Source: Micromonospora sp. U21
Lineage (GTDB): Bacteria; Actinomycetota; Actinomycetes; Mycobacteriales; Micromonosporaceae
DNA: 64,000 bases
Direction of reading: 5' to 3'
Assembly (NCBI RefSeq): GCF_018070045.1
Contig: NZ_JAGPYK010000005.1
Location: 1 to 64,000 of the forward strand
Part shown: piece by piece, positions 42,484 through 51,583 of the stretch
Layout of the letters: the number at the start of each line of letters is the position of its first letter
Position numbering within the stretch: position 1 is the stretch's first letter
The notes under the pieces: generated by a model
Database searches by the model: none
Seen by the model: the letters and a program-made list of their open reading frames with translations, nothing else
What the model was told of the DNA's origin: nothing
Program-made: the position numbers and the translations under genes

Positions 42484-43296
42484 TCAGGTGCCGACGCCGA
42501 GATCGTCGGTCAGGTATTGCCGTATGTGGTCGAGGCGAGAGGCGGGGTAACGCATCGCAAGGTCGTCAAGCATGAACCGGCACGCCCACGCTCTGGCTGC
42601 CGTCGGTAGGTGCTCGAACCCGGCGGAGCGCGTCCAGCCGTGCAGCAGCGCCTTGCTGCGAGGCTCATTTCGGAGCGACAGGACTTCAGGGGCGAGGGTG
42701 AGGATCGACCAGGTGCGGGCCCGGTCCAGCACCGCCGGGCCTGCGGCGGCGTTGGCCCAGTCCAGAACGCCGCTGACGTCGCCAGCCTCGGTGACGAGCA
42801 CGTTAAGCGGGTGCAGGTCCAGGTGAAGCAAGCTGTGCGTTGCGCTTGCCTGCGACGTGGGAACAGCTGGCGCGGCACGCAGTCCCGGCGGCGGTGACAC
42901 CGTGGCAAGGGCGGCGTGCAGGTGCCCGCAAACGTCGCCCCAGCAGTGAGCCCGAGCCGGTGACACATCGGCGAGGTCGGCAGCGGGACGTCCCGGTAAA
43001 CGCGTCAAGAGCAGAACCGCTCGGGGTCGTTGTTGGTCGTCGATGAACTCCGCTGTTGCCAGGACCTCGGGCACAGGCACTGCGCGGGAGGCGGCCTGCA
43101 TGACCAGCACCTCCCGGCGCAAGTCCGCCGGATTGCCGATACGCAGCACGTCGGCACCGCACGCCCAAGCGGACCCGGTGGTGCCGCCGAGCGACACGAG
43201 CGGTTCTCGTATCAGCCCCAGGGTGGCGGCGGCCAGCCTGGCCCCCACGGGCACGGCGGACGGCGAGGAACGTGGAGGACTCGGCATGGTCAGCAT
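42484..43296 (-). CDS. APH-type phosphotransferase
   Basis: About 270 residues of the aminoglycoside phosphotransferase/kinase-like family. LGGTTGSAWACGADVLRIGN is the nucleotide-binding N-lobe, HSLLHLDLHPLNVLV is the catalytic Brenner loop (HLDLHxxN, with the catalytic Asp), and VSGVLDWANAAAGPAVLD supplies the metal-binding Asp. May phosphorylate an antibiotic, a sugar or another small molecule; no resistance phenotype can be inferred. The start is uncertain: ATG 43296 or 43287 have no good ribosome site, and the frame is open to 43350. Confidence 0.78.
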   Translation of the reverse strand: MLTMPSPPRSSPSAVPVGARLAAATLGLIREPLVSLGGTTGSAWACGADVLRIGNPADLRREVLVMQAASRAVPVPEVLATAEFIDDQQRPRAVLLLTRLPGRPAADLADVSPARAHCWGDVCGHLHAALATVSPPPGLRAAPAVPTSQASATHSLLHLDLHPLNVLVTEAGDVSGVLDWANAAAGPAVLDRARTWSILTLAPEVLSLRNEPRSKALLHGWTRSAGFEHLPTAARAWACRFMLDDLAMRYPASRLDHIRQYLTDDLGVGT

Positions 43297-43379
43297 GGTG
43301 GCAGAAAGCGCAATGGGCGGCGGGCTCCAGCGCATGCGGCGCGGCCCCAAGCCATCCGCTCATACCGCGAGCCGAACCT

Positions 43380-43399
43380 GTGATCACGTGCCTGATCAC
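43380..43399. repeat. Inverted repeat GTGATCA-N6-TGATCAC
   Basis: Perfect seven-base arms around CGTGCC, overlapping the argS stop codon and lying upstream of the phosphotransferase gene. Could be an operator for the phosphotransferase gene or part of a terminator of argS. Confidence 0.45.
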
Positions 43400-45114
43400 A
43401 TCCGTTCTGGGGTCTGAATGCCGAGCAGGTAGAGCCCTTGCCGGAGCACCCGGGCGGTCAGGTCGCAGAGCACCAGCCGGCTCTCTCGGACCGGTCCGTC
43501 GGCCCGCAGCACGGGACACCGCTCGTAGAACGTGCTGAACGTGGCGGCCAGCCGGTACAGGTATCCGGTCAGGTGGTGGAACTCCAGGTTCTCCGCCACT
43601 TCGTCGATGACCCTGCCGAAGCCGGTCAGCTGGAAGGCGAGTGCCCGCTCGGCCGGCTCGGCCAGCGAGATTCCCGTCTCGGGCCGGGCCGCCACCCCGG
43701 CCCGCCGGAAGATCGACCGGATCCGCGAGTACGCGTACTGGAGGTAGGGCGCGGTGTTGCCGTCCAGCGAGAGCATCCGTTCCCAGTCGAGCACGTAGTC
43801 CTTGTGCCGGTCACTGGACAGGTCGGCGTACTTGACCGCGCCGATGCCGACCGCCCGGCCCACCTCGGCCGCCTCGGGTTCGCCCAACTCCGGGTTGCGC
43901 TCCCGGGCCAGTGCGGTGGCTCGGGCGATCGCCTCCTCCAGCAACCCGACCAGTTTCACCGACCCGCCGGCCCGGCTGCGCAGCATCCGCCCGTCCGGCC
44001 CGAGGATCGACCCGAACCCGACGTGCTCGGCCCGGGCCGGCGGGGCCAGCCAGCCGGCCTGCGCGGCGGTGGCGTACACCATCTCGAAGTGCCGCCGCTG
44101 CGGTAGCCCGACCACGTACAGCAGTCGGGTCGCGCCCAACATGCCGGTCCGGTGCCGGATCGCCGCCAGGTCGGTGGCCGGGTAGCCGTACCCGCCGTCG
44201 GATTTGCGAACGATCAGCGGTAGCGGCTCGCCGTCGCGGCCGATCGAGTCGGGCGGGAACACGCAGGCCGCGCCGTCGCTCTCCCGCAGCAGACCGAGCC
44301 GGTCCAGGTCCTCGACCACCGGGCCGAGCAGGTCGTTGTAGCTGCTTTCGCCGTGGAAGTCCCGCTCGGTGAGGGTCACGTCGAGCAGGTCGTACACGGT
44401 CAGGAAGTAGCGCTTGGACTGCTCCACCAGCAGCCGCCACAGCCGCAGCGCCGCCGGATCGCCGCCCTGCAGGGCCACCACCCGCCGCCGGGACCGCTCG
44501 CGGAATGTCGCGTCGGCGTCGAACTTGGCCCGGGCCGCCTTGTAGAACGAGTCCAGGTCACCCGTGGGCAGCTCCTGCGTCGCCTCGGCCTCGCCCAGGT
44601 CGAGCAGGTGCTCGATCAGCATGCCGAAGGGCGTGCCCCAGTCGCCCAGGTGGTTGGCCCGCAGCACCCGGTGCCCGAGCCACTCCAGCAGGCGGGCCGC
44701 CGAGTCGCCGATCACCGTCGACCGCAGGTGCCCGACGTGCATCTCCTTCGCCACGTTCGGCGCCGAGTAGTCGACCACTACAGTCTCCGGTTCGGCGGTT
44801 ACCGGCGCCCCCAGCCGCGGGTCGGTGGCCAGAGCGGAGACCAGCCCGGCCAAGGCATCGTCGGCGACGGTCAGGTTGAGGAAGCCCGGCCCGGAGACCT
44901 CCGCCACACTGCACAGGTCGGCCAGCTCGGCGTGCTGCAGCACTTCGGCGGCGATCGCGCGCGGCGGCCGGCCGAGCCGCCGGGCCAGTGCCAGCGCCGC
45001 GTCAGACTGGAAGTCCGCGCGCTGGGAGCGCCGCACAACCGGGTCCACCGGTACGCCGGCCACCGTCGCGAACGCCGGCGCCAGCCGGTCGGTCAGCAGT
45101 TTCTCCAGATCCAT
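43396..45114 (-). CDS. argS: Arginyl-tRNA synthetase
   Basis: 572-residue class I synthetase charging tRNA-Arg. N-terminal Arg-tRNA synthetase domain (about 1-90), APNVAKEMHVGHLRSTVIGDSAARLLEWLG containing the HIGH-type motif at 126-129, GDWGTPFGMLIEHLL, and the C-terminal DALR helical anticodon-binding domain (GRVIDEVAENLEFHHLTGYLYRLAATFSTFYERCPVL). No classical KMSKS, which is usual for ArgS. ATG 45114 is chosen for the MDLEKLL beginning; the frame extends to 45153. It does not sit beside lysA-hom-thrC, the common actinobacterial context of argS, so it is probably an extra copy. Confidence 0.92.
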   Translation of the reverse strand: MDLEKLLTDRLAPAFATVAGVPVDPVVRRSQRADFQSDAALALARRLGRPPRAIAAEVLQHAELADLCSVAEVSGPGFLNLTVADDALAGLVSALATDPRLGAPVTAEPETVVVDYSAPNVAKEMHVGHLRSTVIGDSAARLLEWLGHRVLRANHLGDWGTPFGMLIEHLLDLGEAEATQELPTGDLDSFYKAARAKFDADATFRERSRRRVVALQGGDPAALRLWRLLVEQSKRYFLTVYDLLDVTLTERDFHGESSYNDLLGPVVEDLDRLGLLRESDGAACVFPPDSIGRDGEPLPLIVRKSDGGYGYPATDLAAIRHRTGMLGATRLLYVVGLPQRRHFEMVYATAAQAGWLAPPARAEHVGFGSILGPDGRMLRSRAGGSVKLVGLLEEAIARATALARERNPELGEPEAAEVGRAVGIGAVKYADLSSDRHKDYVLDWERMLSLDGNTAPYLQYAYSRIRSIFRRAGVAARPETGISLAEPAERALAFQLTGFGRVIDEVAENLEFHHLTGYLYRLAATFSTFYERCPVLRADGPVRESRLVLCDLTARVLRQGLYLLGIQTPERM

Positions 45115-45386
45115 GGGTACGCCGATCTCGCTCGGATCCGCGGGGCGGATCACCGGATGAGGATGCGGGCGGACCGAGGACGATCGACGATGACCGGCGG
45201 CTCGATCCGCCGGTCGCAGACAAAATTGGTCAGCGCAGGCGGTCGTTGGACCGCCGGCGTCGCAGCGCGCCGAACAGGACGTCGGAGGACGTCGTCGGGA
45301 ACGCGTGCGAGCTGGTCATGCCATCAGCCTAACCGGCCGGGCCGGTGGCTGCGCAATGCCATTGCCCAGGCCGACCAGAGCCCGTC

Positions 45387-46080
45387 TCAGGCCGAGCACG
45401 TGGATCGCCACGCGGCGACCGGCTTCACCACGTCGGGGTGTCGATCTTCGGGTGTCGGCCGGGCGGCGTGGGTCGCGAGCCGACTTTGGGCCGGGGAGCC
45501 TCGCCAGCCGCCTGGGGTGTCGAGCAGGTGCTGGATGGTGCGGCCGAGCGTGTAAAGCAGGGTCCGCTGGTCGATGACGGCGCCACGGACGAACTCTTCC
45601 GGGGCCATGTAGCGGCGGGATCCGGGCAGGCGGCCGGCGTCGAGGGTGAAGGGGCCGGGCCGGTACTCGTCCAGGTCGATCAGCCACATCTGTCGACTGT
45701 CGAAGTTGTAGAGGAAGCAGCCGTCATACAGGTCGACCGCGACGTGGCCGGCCGCCGTGATGGCGACGTGCGCGTCGAGGATCGTGGTGACAGCTGCCTC
45801 GACGCCGGGAAGGGGCACTGCTGGAACCGGGCAAGTGCGGCCCGGTCCGAGCCATGCGTGGTGGCGTGGTTGAGAACTGTGCCGTCGTGCCACGGGTAGA
45901 CCAGCACAGGTCCTCCGGGCCGTCGAGGAAACCTGTGGGCCGAACAAGACGACGACCACGACGCCGCCTCCTTCTACAGCACACGGGTAACACCGCCGGC
46001 GGAGATCGAGGAGCATTTCCCGCATACCCGGCTCAGGAATCTGCTGGTCGCCGCCGCGACCACGGTAGCGACCGGATCCC
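45387..46080 (-). pseudogene. Protein-kinase-like protein, frameshifted
   Basis: Three minus-strand frames join into one kinase-like protein: MREMLLDLRRRCYP and PTGFLDGPEDLC, then LVYPWHDGTVLNHATTHGSDRAALARFQQCP, then VEAAVTTILDAHVAITAAGHVAVDLYDGCFLYNF, MWLIDLDEYRPGPF, SRRYMAPEEFVRGAVIDQRTLLYTLGRTIQHLL. The VDLYDGC and IDLDEY segments stand where HRD and DFG would be in a protein kinase. At least two frameshifts (near 45825 and 45910) break it. Confidence 0.6.
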
Positions 46081-46243
46081 GCCCCTAAACCCTGGAAGCA
46101 GCGCCTTCGCACTCGCGAGCAACGGGGGACGTGATACGGGTCGGACGACGGGCTTGGGGGTCGACAGCACGACCTGTGGATCCTGTGACGAGCGGAATGA
46201 GCCAGCACGAAATGTTGGACTGAATGTCGTATCGCAGCGCAGT

Positions 46244-46816
46244 TCAGGGGCGTTCGCGTACGTGGGTGGCGAGCATCGCGCGCAGTTGCGATGGGTCCGC
46301 CTCGACCAGCCCACTTTTCGGCAGCACCACCGACATTGCGCCGAGGCCCTTCGACGCCAGCAGGACGAACGACCGGTCGGTCTCGATGTAGAACGGATGG
46401 TGGGACCAGGCGATCGCTGCATCCTCGGTCGCGGACCGGAGGTGGATTCCGGTATCGGTCACCGTGGCCTGGACCGGCTGGGACAGCCACGGGTTTCCCC
46501 GCACGAGCAGGTGCGCCTGCCAGTGATACATCGCTGCCAGGGCGAGCCGGACCAACAGGACGGCGACCCCACCGATGATCGCTGCCAGCACCAGTACCAC
46601 GCCCACCACGATCGCGACAGCATCCGCCGGGAGTTCCCACACCTCGGCGGAGACGAGTCCTGTGACGACTGCGGCCAGCACGGCAACCGCCAGAATCGGA
46701 ACAAGCCAGCGAACCCACCCGCGGCGTTGCTGGGCCGCGACACCGTCGCGCAGATCATCGTGCGTCAGGGCGTAGTCAAGGCGAATCGGGTCCGCCGGGG
46801 CAGGCTCGGGCAACAT
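46244..46816 (-). CDS. YcxB-like membrane protein
   Basis: 190 residues: short cytoplasmic start (LDYALTHDDLRDGVAAQQRRG), two membrane helices (about 35-55 LVPILAVAVLAAVVTGLV and 65-90 AVAIVVGVVLVLAAIIGGVAVLLV), then a C-terminal YcxB-like domain with TVTDTGIHLRSATEDAAIAWSHHPFYIETDRSFVLL and VVLPKSGL. Family function unknown; the soluble part is PH-domain-like. Stands alone on the minus strand. Confidence 0.8.
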   Translation of the reverse strand: MLPEPAPADPIRLDYALTHDDLRDGVAAQQRRGWVRWLVPILAVAVLAAVVTGLVSAEVWELPADAVAIVVGVVLVLAAIIGGVAVLLVRLALAAMYHWQAHLLVRGNPWLSQPVQATVTDTGIHLRSATEDAAIAWSHHPFYIETDRSFVLLASKGLGAMSVVLPKSGLVEADPSQLRAMLATHVRERP

Positions 46817-47236
46817 GGATCAATACCATACTGGGACGGATCGCGTCGTGGCTCGCAGCCGACCGTTGCGGTCCCCATCGGCCGGACGCGCCGAAACGTG
46901 AAGCTGCGGCCCACACGTCGATCGAGAATCTCAGATCGAGCGTCCGCTCATCATCCGCCGACCGCGCGCTATGCAGTTTCACGACAACCGGATCAAGCCG
47001 GCACCCGGTCGTGCCGATGACAGTGCACTCGATCATGTCGATGAGAGGTGCACCGACTGAGGCGTCGCCACAGCTTCCCGTGGGCGTTTTCAACCTGCAT
47101 CGCCAACTCGGCACCGAGACGACTATCGAGCTGCCACAAGATCCTCTCACTGTTGGAATTCAAGGCCCGGAGTGGAGGACGCGAGTGACCGGGGTCACGC
47201 CCGGGTATGTCACGGATCGGAAGGCCGTCTTGTCCC
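46817..47236. other. Divergent intergenic region, 420 bp
   Basis: Between the YcxB-like gene (minus) and the epimerase gene (plus). No recognised gene. Just before the epimerase gene lies TGTCACG (47208) and CGTC (47226), which resembles ECF41 promoter words but with too short a spacing. Confidence 0.35.
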
Positions 47237-48154
47237 ATGGCCATGACGGAGATGAAGAACCAGAGTGTGATCGTGGCCGGAGCCAGTGGTGTTTTCGGCC
47301 GGCACATCCGCGAGGCGCTGACCGACGCCGGGCACACCGTGCTGGGCGTGGGCCGCGGCGAGGGCAACGAGATCCGCGCCGACCTGCTCGACCGCGACGG
47401 ACTGCTGCGGGCGTTCGAGGGGATCAAGGCCGACGTCGTGGTGCACGCCGCGACCGCGTTGCGCAAGCCGCCGATGACGCACAAGGGCATGTTCGGCACC
47501 GACGACCTGCGGGTCACCGGGACCGCAAACCTGATCGAGGCGGCCAAACTTGCGGGCGTACGCCGCTTCATCGGCGAGAACGTCGCCGTCGGCTACGGCT
47601 ACCGCGACTTCGGCGACCGCGTTCTGACCGAGGCCGACGAGTTCGGGGCGTCCGTGACGAACCCGAGCATCAACCGGCACCTGGAGGGCATGCGGGAGAA
47701 GGAGCGCTTGCCCCGGGAGTCGGGGCTGGAGGCGATCTCACTGCGATTCGGCTTCTTCTACGGGCCCGGGGGCACCGAGACGATGGTGCACATGCTGCGG
47801 AAGCGACAACTGCCGGCGTTCAACGACCACGGTCACATCTCGCCGTGGACGCACCTGGCCGACGCTGCCGCCGCCGTCGTCGCGGCGATCGATCGCGGCC
47901 GGCCCGGTGAGGCGTACAACGTCGTCGATGACCACATGGGCTTCGGGGAGATGATCCGGGCGATCGCCGAGACCTTCGGCACACCCAAGCCGTTCACCGT
48001 GCCCACGTGGATGATGGCGGTCGCGCCCTACATGCACCTGATGCTCGGCGTCACCATGCGGGTCTCGAGCGAGAAGGCCCGCCGCGAGCTCGGGTGGCAG
48101 CCCGCGTACGCGACGGTGCTGGACGGGCTGCGGGCGCAGGCGCTCGGTCACTAG
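47237..48154 (+). CDS. NAD-dependent epimerase/dehydratase family protein
   Basis: About 305-residue extended SDR. Cofactor loop VIVAGASGVFGRHI, then DVVVHAATAL, and ISLRFGFFYGPGGTETMV. The usual catalytic Tyr-x-x-x-Lys is not evident (the region reads NPSINRHLEGMREKE), so it may be an atypical or non-catalytic member. ATG 47237 has GGAAGG about 13 bases ahead. It is followed after nine bases by an ECF41/SigJ sigma gene. Such sigma factors are known to stand next to oxidoreductase/epimerase genes and to control them. Confidence 0.8.
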   Translation: MAMTEMKNQSVIVAGASGVFGRHIREALTDAGHTVLGVGRGEGNEIRADLLDRDGLLRAFEGIKADVVVHAATALRKPPMTHKGMFGTDDLRVTGTANLIEAAKLAGVRRFIGENVAVGYGYRDFGDRVLTEADEFGASVTNPSINRHLEGMREKERLPRESGLEAISLRFGFFYGPGGTETMVHMLRKRQLPAFNDHGHISPWTHLADAAAAVVAAIDRGRPGEAYNVVDDHMGFGEMIRAIAETFGTPKPFTVPTWMMAVAPYMHLMLGVTMRVSSEKARRELGWQPAYATVLDGLRAQALGH

Positions 48155-48163
48155 CCTGTGCCC

Positions 48164-49024
48164 ATGATCGATAGCCAGGTCTTCGCTCAGCATCGGCGGC
48201 TGCTCTTCGACGTCGCGTACCGGATGACGGGAAGCGTCGCCGATGCCGAGGACATCCTGCAGGAGGCCTGGCTGCGGTGCCGCGACGTCGACGGCGGCCA
48301 GCTCGCGAACCCCCGGGCGTACCTGGTCAAGACCGTCACCAACCTCTCGCTCAACCAACTCACCTCGGCCCGCGCCCGCCGCGAGACGTATGTCGGGCCG
48401 TGGCTGCCCGAGCCAGTGCTCACCGCGCCCGACGCGGGCCAGGAGGCCGAGATGGCCGAGTCGATCTCGATGGCGATGCTCGTCGTTCTGGAGACGCTCA
48501 CCCCCGCCGAACGCGCGATCTTCCTGCTCCACGACGTTTTCGGCTACAACCACGCCGAGGTCGCATCCATTCTGGACAGGTCCGAGGTCGCGGTGCGGCA
48601 GACCGCGGTCCGGGCGCGTGCGCACGTCGCGGCCCGCCGGCCTCGCTTCGACGTCGACCAAGACGTACGCCGAGAAGCAGTGGACCGGTTCCGCAAGGCC
48701 TGTGCGGGAGGCGACCTGAACGCGATGATGGAACTCCTGGCGCCCGAGGTGATCTGCTGGTCGGACGGCGGTGGCAAGGTGACCGCGGCCCGCCGGCCGC
48801 TGGAAGGCGCCGACAACGTCGCCCGCTGGCTGCTCGGGGTCTTCGCCAAGCCGGAGACGCAGAACGCACGGCTCGTGATCACTGAGATCAACGGCGGGCC
48901 GGGCCTCCTCGGCCTGGCCGACGGGCAACCGGCCGGGGCGATCTGCCTCGACTTCGACGGCGAGCGGATCACCGGCGTACGCATGCAGGGCAACCCGGAC
49001 AAGCTCCGGGGCCTCACCCGCTGA
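48164..49024 (+). CDS. sigJ: ECF41/SigJ-type RNA polymerase sigma factor
   Basis: 286 residues: sigma region 2 (FAQHRRLLFDVAYRMTGSVADAEDILQEAWLRC), region 4 (TLTPAERAIFLLHDVFGYNHAEVASILDRSEVAVRQTAVRARAHV), then a C-terminal SnoaL-like domain of about 110 residues (VDRFRKACAGGDLNAMMELLAPEVICWSDGGGKV), the hallmark of the ECF41 group, in which the extension replaces an anti-sigma factor. Likely controls the upstream epimerase gene. ATG 48164 is used; GTG 48158 is possible. Confidence 0.88.
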   Translation: MIDSQVFAQHRRLLFDVAYRMTGSVADAEDILQEAWLRCRDVDGGQLANPRAYLVKTVTNLSLNQLTSARARRETYVGPWLPEPVLTAPDAGQEAEMAESISMAMLVVLETLTPAERAIFLLHDVFGYNHAEVASILDRSEVAVRQTAVRARAHVAARRPRFDVDQDVRREAVDRFRKACAGGDLNAMMELLAPEVICWSDGGGKVTAARRPLEGADNVARWLLGVFAKPETQNARLVITEINGGPGLLGLADGQPAGAICLDFDGERITGVRMQGNPDKLRGLTR

Positions 49025-49457
49025 TCCCACCTCCCCCGTCGATCATGAACCTAAGATGATCCTCAACGGAACAGTTCCGGATCACCGTTCCATTCAGCCA
49101 GCCACATCAACGAGTACGCCGACAAGCGGTAAGTTGACCAGCCAGCGACCTGGTCGGCCACCGCAAACACGGCCACGTCGCCCTCTACGCACGGATTTGG
49201 CCGATGAGCGGGTGCGTCGGGAGCGGTCGGCGAGCGTGCGGCTGGCATGCCGACGGATAGATGAAGGCGGGTCGTTCTCGGGGCATTCCCCGGACTGAGG
49301 TTCGCTGTCGCCACCGTCGTCCCGACGTGGCGCTTGACGCCTGCGCATAATGCGACTTGACGCAACCCGAGTTCGTGATGGGCGGCCTCATCCGGCCGAA
49401 TCAGTCGTCAGTGCTCCGCGTGTCATGCAGGCGCCGGCGATCGGACAGGGCTGTCGG
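49025..49457. other. Convergent intergenic region, 433 bp
   Basis: No gene recognised. A short minus-strand stretch (AVADQVAGWSTYRLSAYSLMWLAEWNGD) has protein-like composition but no family that I know. No strong terminator seen. Confidence 0.3.
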
Positions 49458-50021
49458 TCACTGTCCGAGAGGGCGGTAGCGGAGGTGTACGACGCCGTTT
49501 CGGAATCGGCGCTCATCGAGGAGCTCGAGGTCGGCGCGCATGCCGGTCGGCAGCCCGGGCTTGCCTCCGCCGACGACAATGGGCAGGACGATCAGCTGGC
49601 ACTCGTCGACCAGCCCGGCCTTGAAAGCCTGGGTCGCGAGGTTGGCGCCTCCCACGGTGAGATCGCTGCTGGCCGTGGCCTTCAGTTCGCGTACTGCGGC
49701 GGGGTCGAAACGGCGTTCGAGTCGGGTGTCGGCGGTTGACACCGCGGCGAGGGTCGTGGAGTAGACGACCTTGCTCGCCGCCTGCCAGGCGCTCGCGAAG
49801 TCGGCCGTGAGGTCGGACTGCACGGCCAGAGCGGCGTCGGTCTCCCAGAGGGCCATCGCCTCGTACAGGCGCCGCCCGTAGAGAAGCGTGCCCACGGACC
49901 GCAGGAGGTCGGTGTGGAATGCGAATACCTCGTCGCCGATTGGGAACCAGTCGAACGCGCCGCGTTCGTCCTCGATGTAGCCGTCAAGCGACACGTTCGT
50001 CACGTAAATCAGCTTTGCCAT
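49458..50021 (-). CDS. Dihydrofolate reductase/RibD C-terminal-like reductase
   Basis: 187 residues of the RibD C-terminal-like fold: MAKLIYVTNVSLDGYIED at the start, LLYGRRLYEAM for the cofactor phosphate region, DLTVGGANLATQAFKAGLVDECQLIVLPIVVGGGKPGL as the typical block. Homologues reduce small molecules with NADPH and accumulate in ArsR-SRPBCC operons; none is confirmed as folate reductase. Its start overlaps the SRPBCC gene end by 13 bases, so it is the third gene of that operon. Confidence 0.87.
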   Translation of the reverse strand: MAKLIYVTNVSLDGYIEDERGAFDWFPIGDEVFAFHTDLLRSVGTLLYGRRLYEAMALWETDAALAVQSDLTADFASAWQAASKVVYSTTLAAVSTADTRLERRFDPAAVRELKATASSDLTVGGANLATQAFKAGLVDECQLIVLPIVVGGGKPGLPTGMRADLELLDERRFRNGVVHLRYRPLGQ

Positions 50022-50515
50022 GCCTCTACCTCTCGATGATCAGCTGCAACAGCCTGGATATTCATCAGCGTGGCGTCCAGCTTGGTGAACGCCTGGCGCC
50101 AACCCTCCTCGCTGGGGTGCGCCAGATGTTCGGGGAGCCACTGGCGGATCTCCAGTCGCGTCCGTCCGTCAGCCTCGTCGTGGAACTCGACCCGGAGTCT
50201 CGTCTCGAACGGCTCGATGCCCTCCTGCAGCCGGCCACCGACGTGCATGACGCCTTCGAGTAGTTCACCGTCGGCGACGTGTGTGAGGTCGACGTGGATG
50301 TGCACGCGAAGGCCGGGGTCGGATGCATTGACCTCCGTCCACCGTTGATAGCCGCCGGGGCGCACGTCGAACTCAATCTCGTCGCGCGGCAGTGAGTTGC
50401 CGATCGGGCCCCACCACGCCCCCAGGTGGTCGGGATCGGTGAAGGCCTGATAGACGAGCTCCCGCGGCGCGTCGAACACACGCGAGATGACGAGCTGCTG
50501 AGTTTCCGTTCTCAT
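50009..50515 (-). CDS. SRPBCC (AHSA1-like) domain protein
   Basis: 168-residue START/AHSA1-type hydrophobic-pocket protein: VISRVFDAPRELVYQAFTDPDHLGAWWGP, EFDVRPGGYQRW, GRTRLEIRQWLPEH, EGWRQAFTKLDATL. ATG 50515 overlaps the ArsR stop (ATGA). Such proteins bind small lipophilic ligands; paired ArsR-SRPBCC operons are widespread and poorly understood. Confidence 0.88.
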   Translation of the reverse strand: MRTETQQLVISRVFDAPRELVYQAFTDPDHLGAWWGPIGNSLPRDEIEFDVRPGGYQRWTEVNASDPGLRVHIHVDLTHVADGELLEGVMHVGGRLQEGIEPFETRLRVEFHDEADGRTRLEIRQWLPEHLAHPSEEGWRQAFTKLDATLMNIQAVAADHREVEAWQS

Positions 50516-50886
50516 TCGATCTCCCTGGGGTCGTCGACCATCCGGTCCGTTGCCCGTCCGGCGGCCTGTACCGCAGCGAGGTGGGCATCGAGGCGGGTGA
50601 GGGACGAGTCCCAGAGCCGCCGGTAGCGCTCGATCCAGTCGGCCGCCTCGCGCAGCGGGGCAGCCTCGAGGTGGCTCGCGCGCCACTTGCCCGACCGCGA
50701 CCGCGAGATGAGCGCGGCGCGTTCGAGCACTTTCAGGTGCCGTGACACCGCCGGCATCGAGATGGACAGAGGAGAGGTGAGTTCTGTGACCGTGGCGTCG
50801 CGTTCGGCCAGCTCGGCGAGGATCGCCCGTCGAGTCGGGTCGGCGAGCGCCGAGAACACCGCGCTGAGATAATCGGTGCCAGCCAT
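50512..50886 (-). CDS. ArsR family transcriptional regulator
   Basis: 124-residue winged-helix repressor: FSALADPTRRAILAELAERDATVTELTSPLSISMPAVSRHLKVLERAALISRSRSGKWRASHLEAAPL. No Cys cluster, so not a metal sensor of the classic kind; this is the group linked to AHSA1 proteins. First gene of the three-gene operon. A perfect CTTAAC-N6-GTTAAG repeat 16 bases upstream is very likely its operator. Confidence 0.9.
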   Translation of the reverse strand: MAGTDYLSAVFSALADPTRRAILAELAERDATVTELTSPLSISMPAVSRHLKVLERAALISRSRSGKWRASHLEAAPLREAADWIERYRRLWDSSLTRLDAHLAAVQAAGRATDRMVDDPREIE

Positions 50887-50901
50887 CGGAAGCTCCCTTC
50901 A

Positions 50902-50919
50902 CTTAACCATCATGTTAAG
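50902..50919. promoter_or_regulatory. ArsR operator
   Basis: CTTAAC-ATGATG-GTTAAG (read on the minus strand), perfect six-base arms, directly upstream of the arsR start. AT-rich for this genome. Probably overlaps the promoter and serves autorepression. Confidence 0.6.
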
Positions 50920-51058
50920 CGTATTGAGACGCGAGCGATGTTGTCAACGAATGGGCCGCCGGGCCGGCTCGGTCCCGCCGCCGACGTGCCGCCGAACGAC
51001 CTGCGGCAAGACGGAGTCCGCTTCTGCCGCGAATCGCTCGCTACCCAAGGTAAGGCGG

Positions 51059-51334
51059 CTACTCGGCAACCGGTGCGTCACCCGGCCCGGCGTAGGAGCG
51101 AAACTGGAGTACGTCCATGGCCTGGGGCAGCAGGATCGGCGGATCCGCTTCTCGCATCGCGAGGAGACCAGGTATCGCTCCACGAGTGATGGCCGCATCG
51201 ATCGCCCGCTGCGTCTCTGGCGGAAGCGACTCCCAGGTGGCCTTGGCGGCACAGAGGTAGCAGCGATCATCGGCATGTTCTGGGAGATAGGCCGCATAGC
51301 GCTGGCCGCAGCCCGAGCAACGGTAGTCGATCAT
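51059..51334 (-). CDS. Small zinc-ribbon-like protein
   Basis: 91 residues from ATG 51334: MIDYRCSGCGQRYAAYLPEHADDRCYLCAAKATW has two CxxC pairs (6-9 and about 25-28), a likely zinc site, followed by a helix (LPPETQRAIDAAITRGAI) and a short tail. I do not recognise the family. The frame is open to 51409, but the cysteine module starts right after this ATG. Unrelated neighbours. Confidence 0.55.
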   Translation of the reverse strand: MIDYRCSGCGQRYAAYLPEHADDRCYLCAAKATWESLPPETQRAIDAAITRGAIPGLLAMREADPPILLPQAMDVLQFRSYAGPGDAPVAE

Positions 51335-51583
51335 GGTGCAATTTGTCGTCCTGCGGGTGCTGCCGCTAGCTGGATTCAGGGCGTTCAAATCCCACCGGTC
51401 CGTCGGCATCCCGGCTTGCCTGACATCGGACAGGCCCTATCCCAGCCGCTGTCGGCGGTACTGCGGCTGGAGCTGGCCGAACGCGAGTCCGTTCTCGTCC
51501 AAAGCATCGCCGCGATCCGCGCGTGGTGTGGGTTTCGTTGGTGTCGACGTTGTTGATTCGAGCGGCTCGTAGTGGGCCACCAA

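Noticed and set aside
47208..47229. TGTCACG and CGTC before the epimerase gene as an ECF41 promoter
   Set aside because: The words fit, but the spacing (about 11 bases) is shorter than the roughly 16 I remember for ECF41 promoters.
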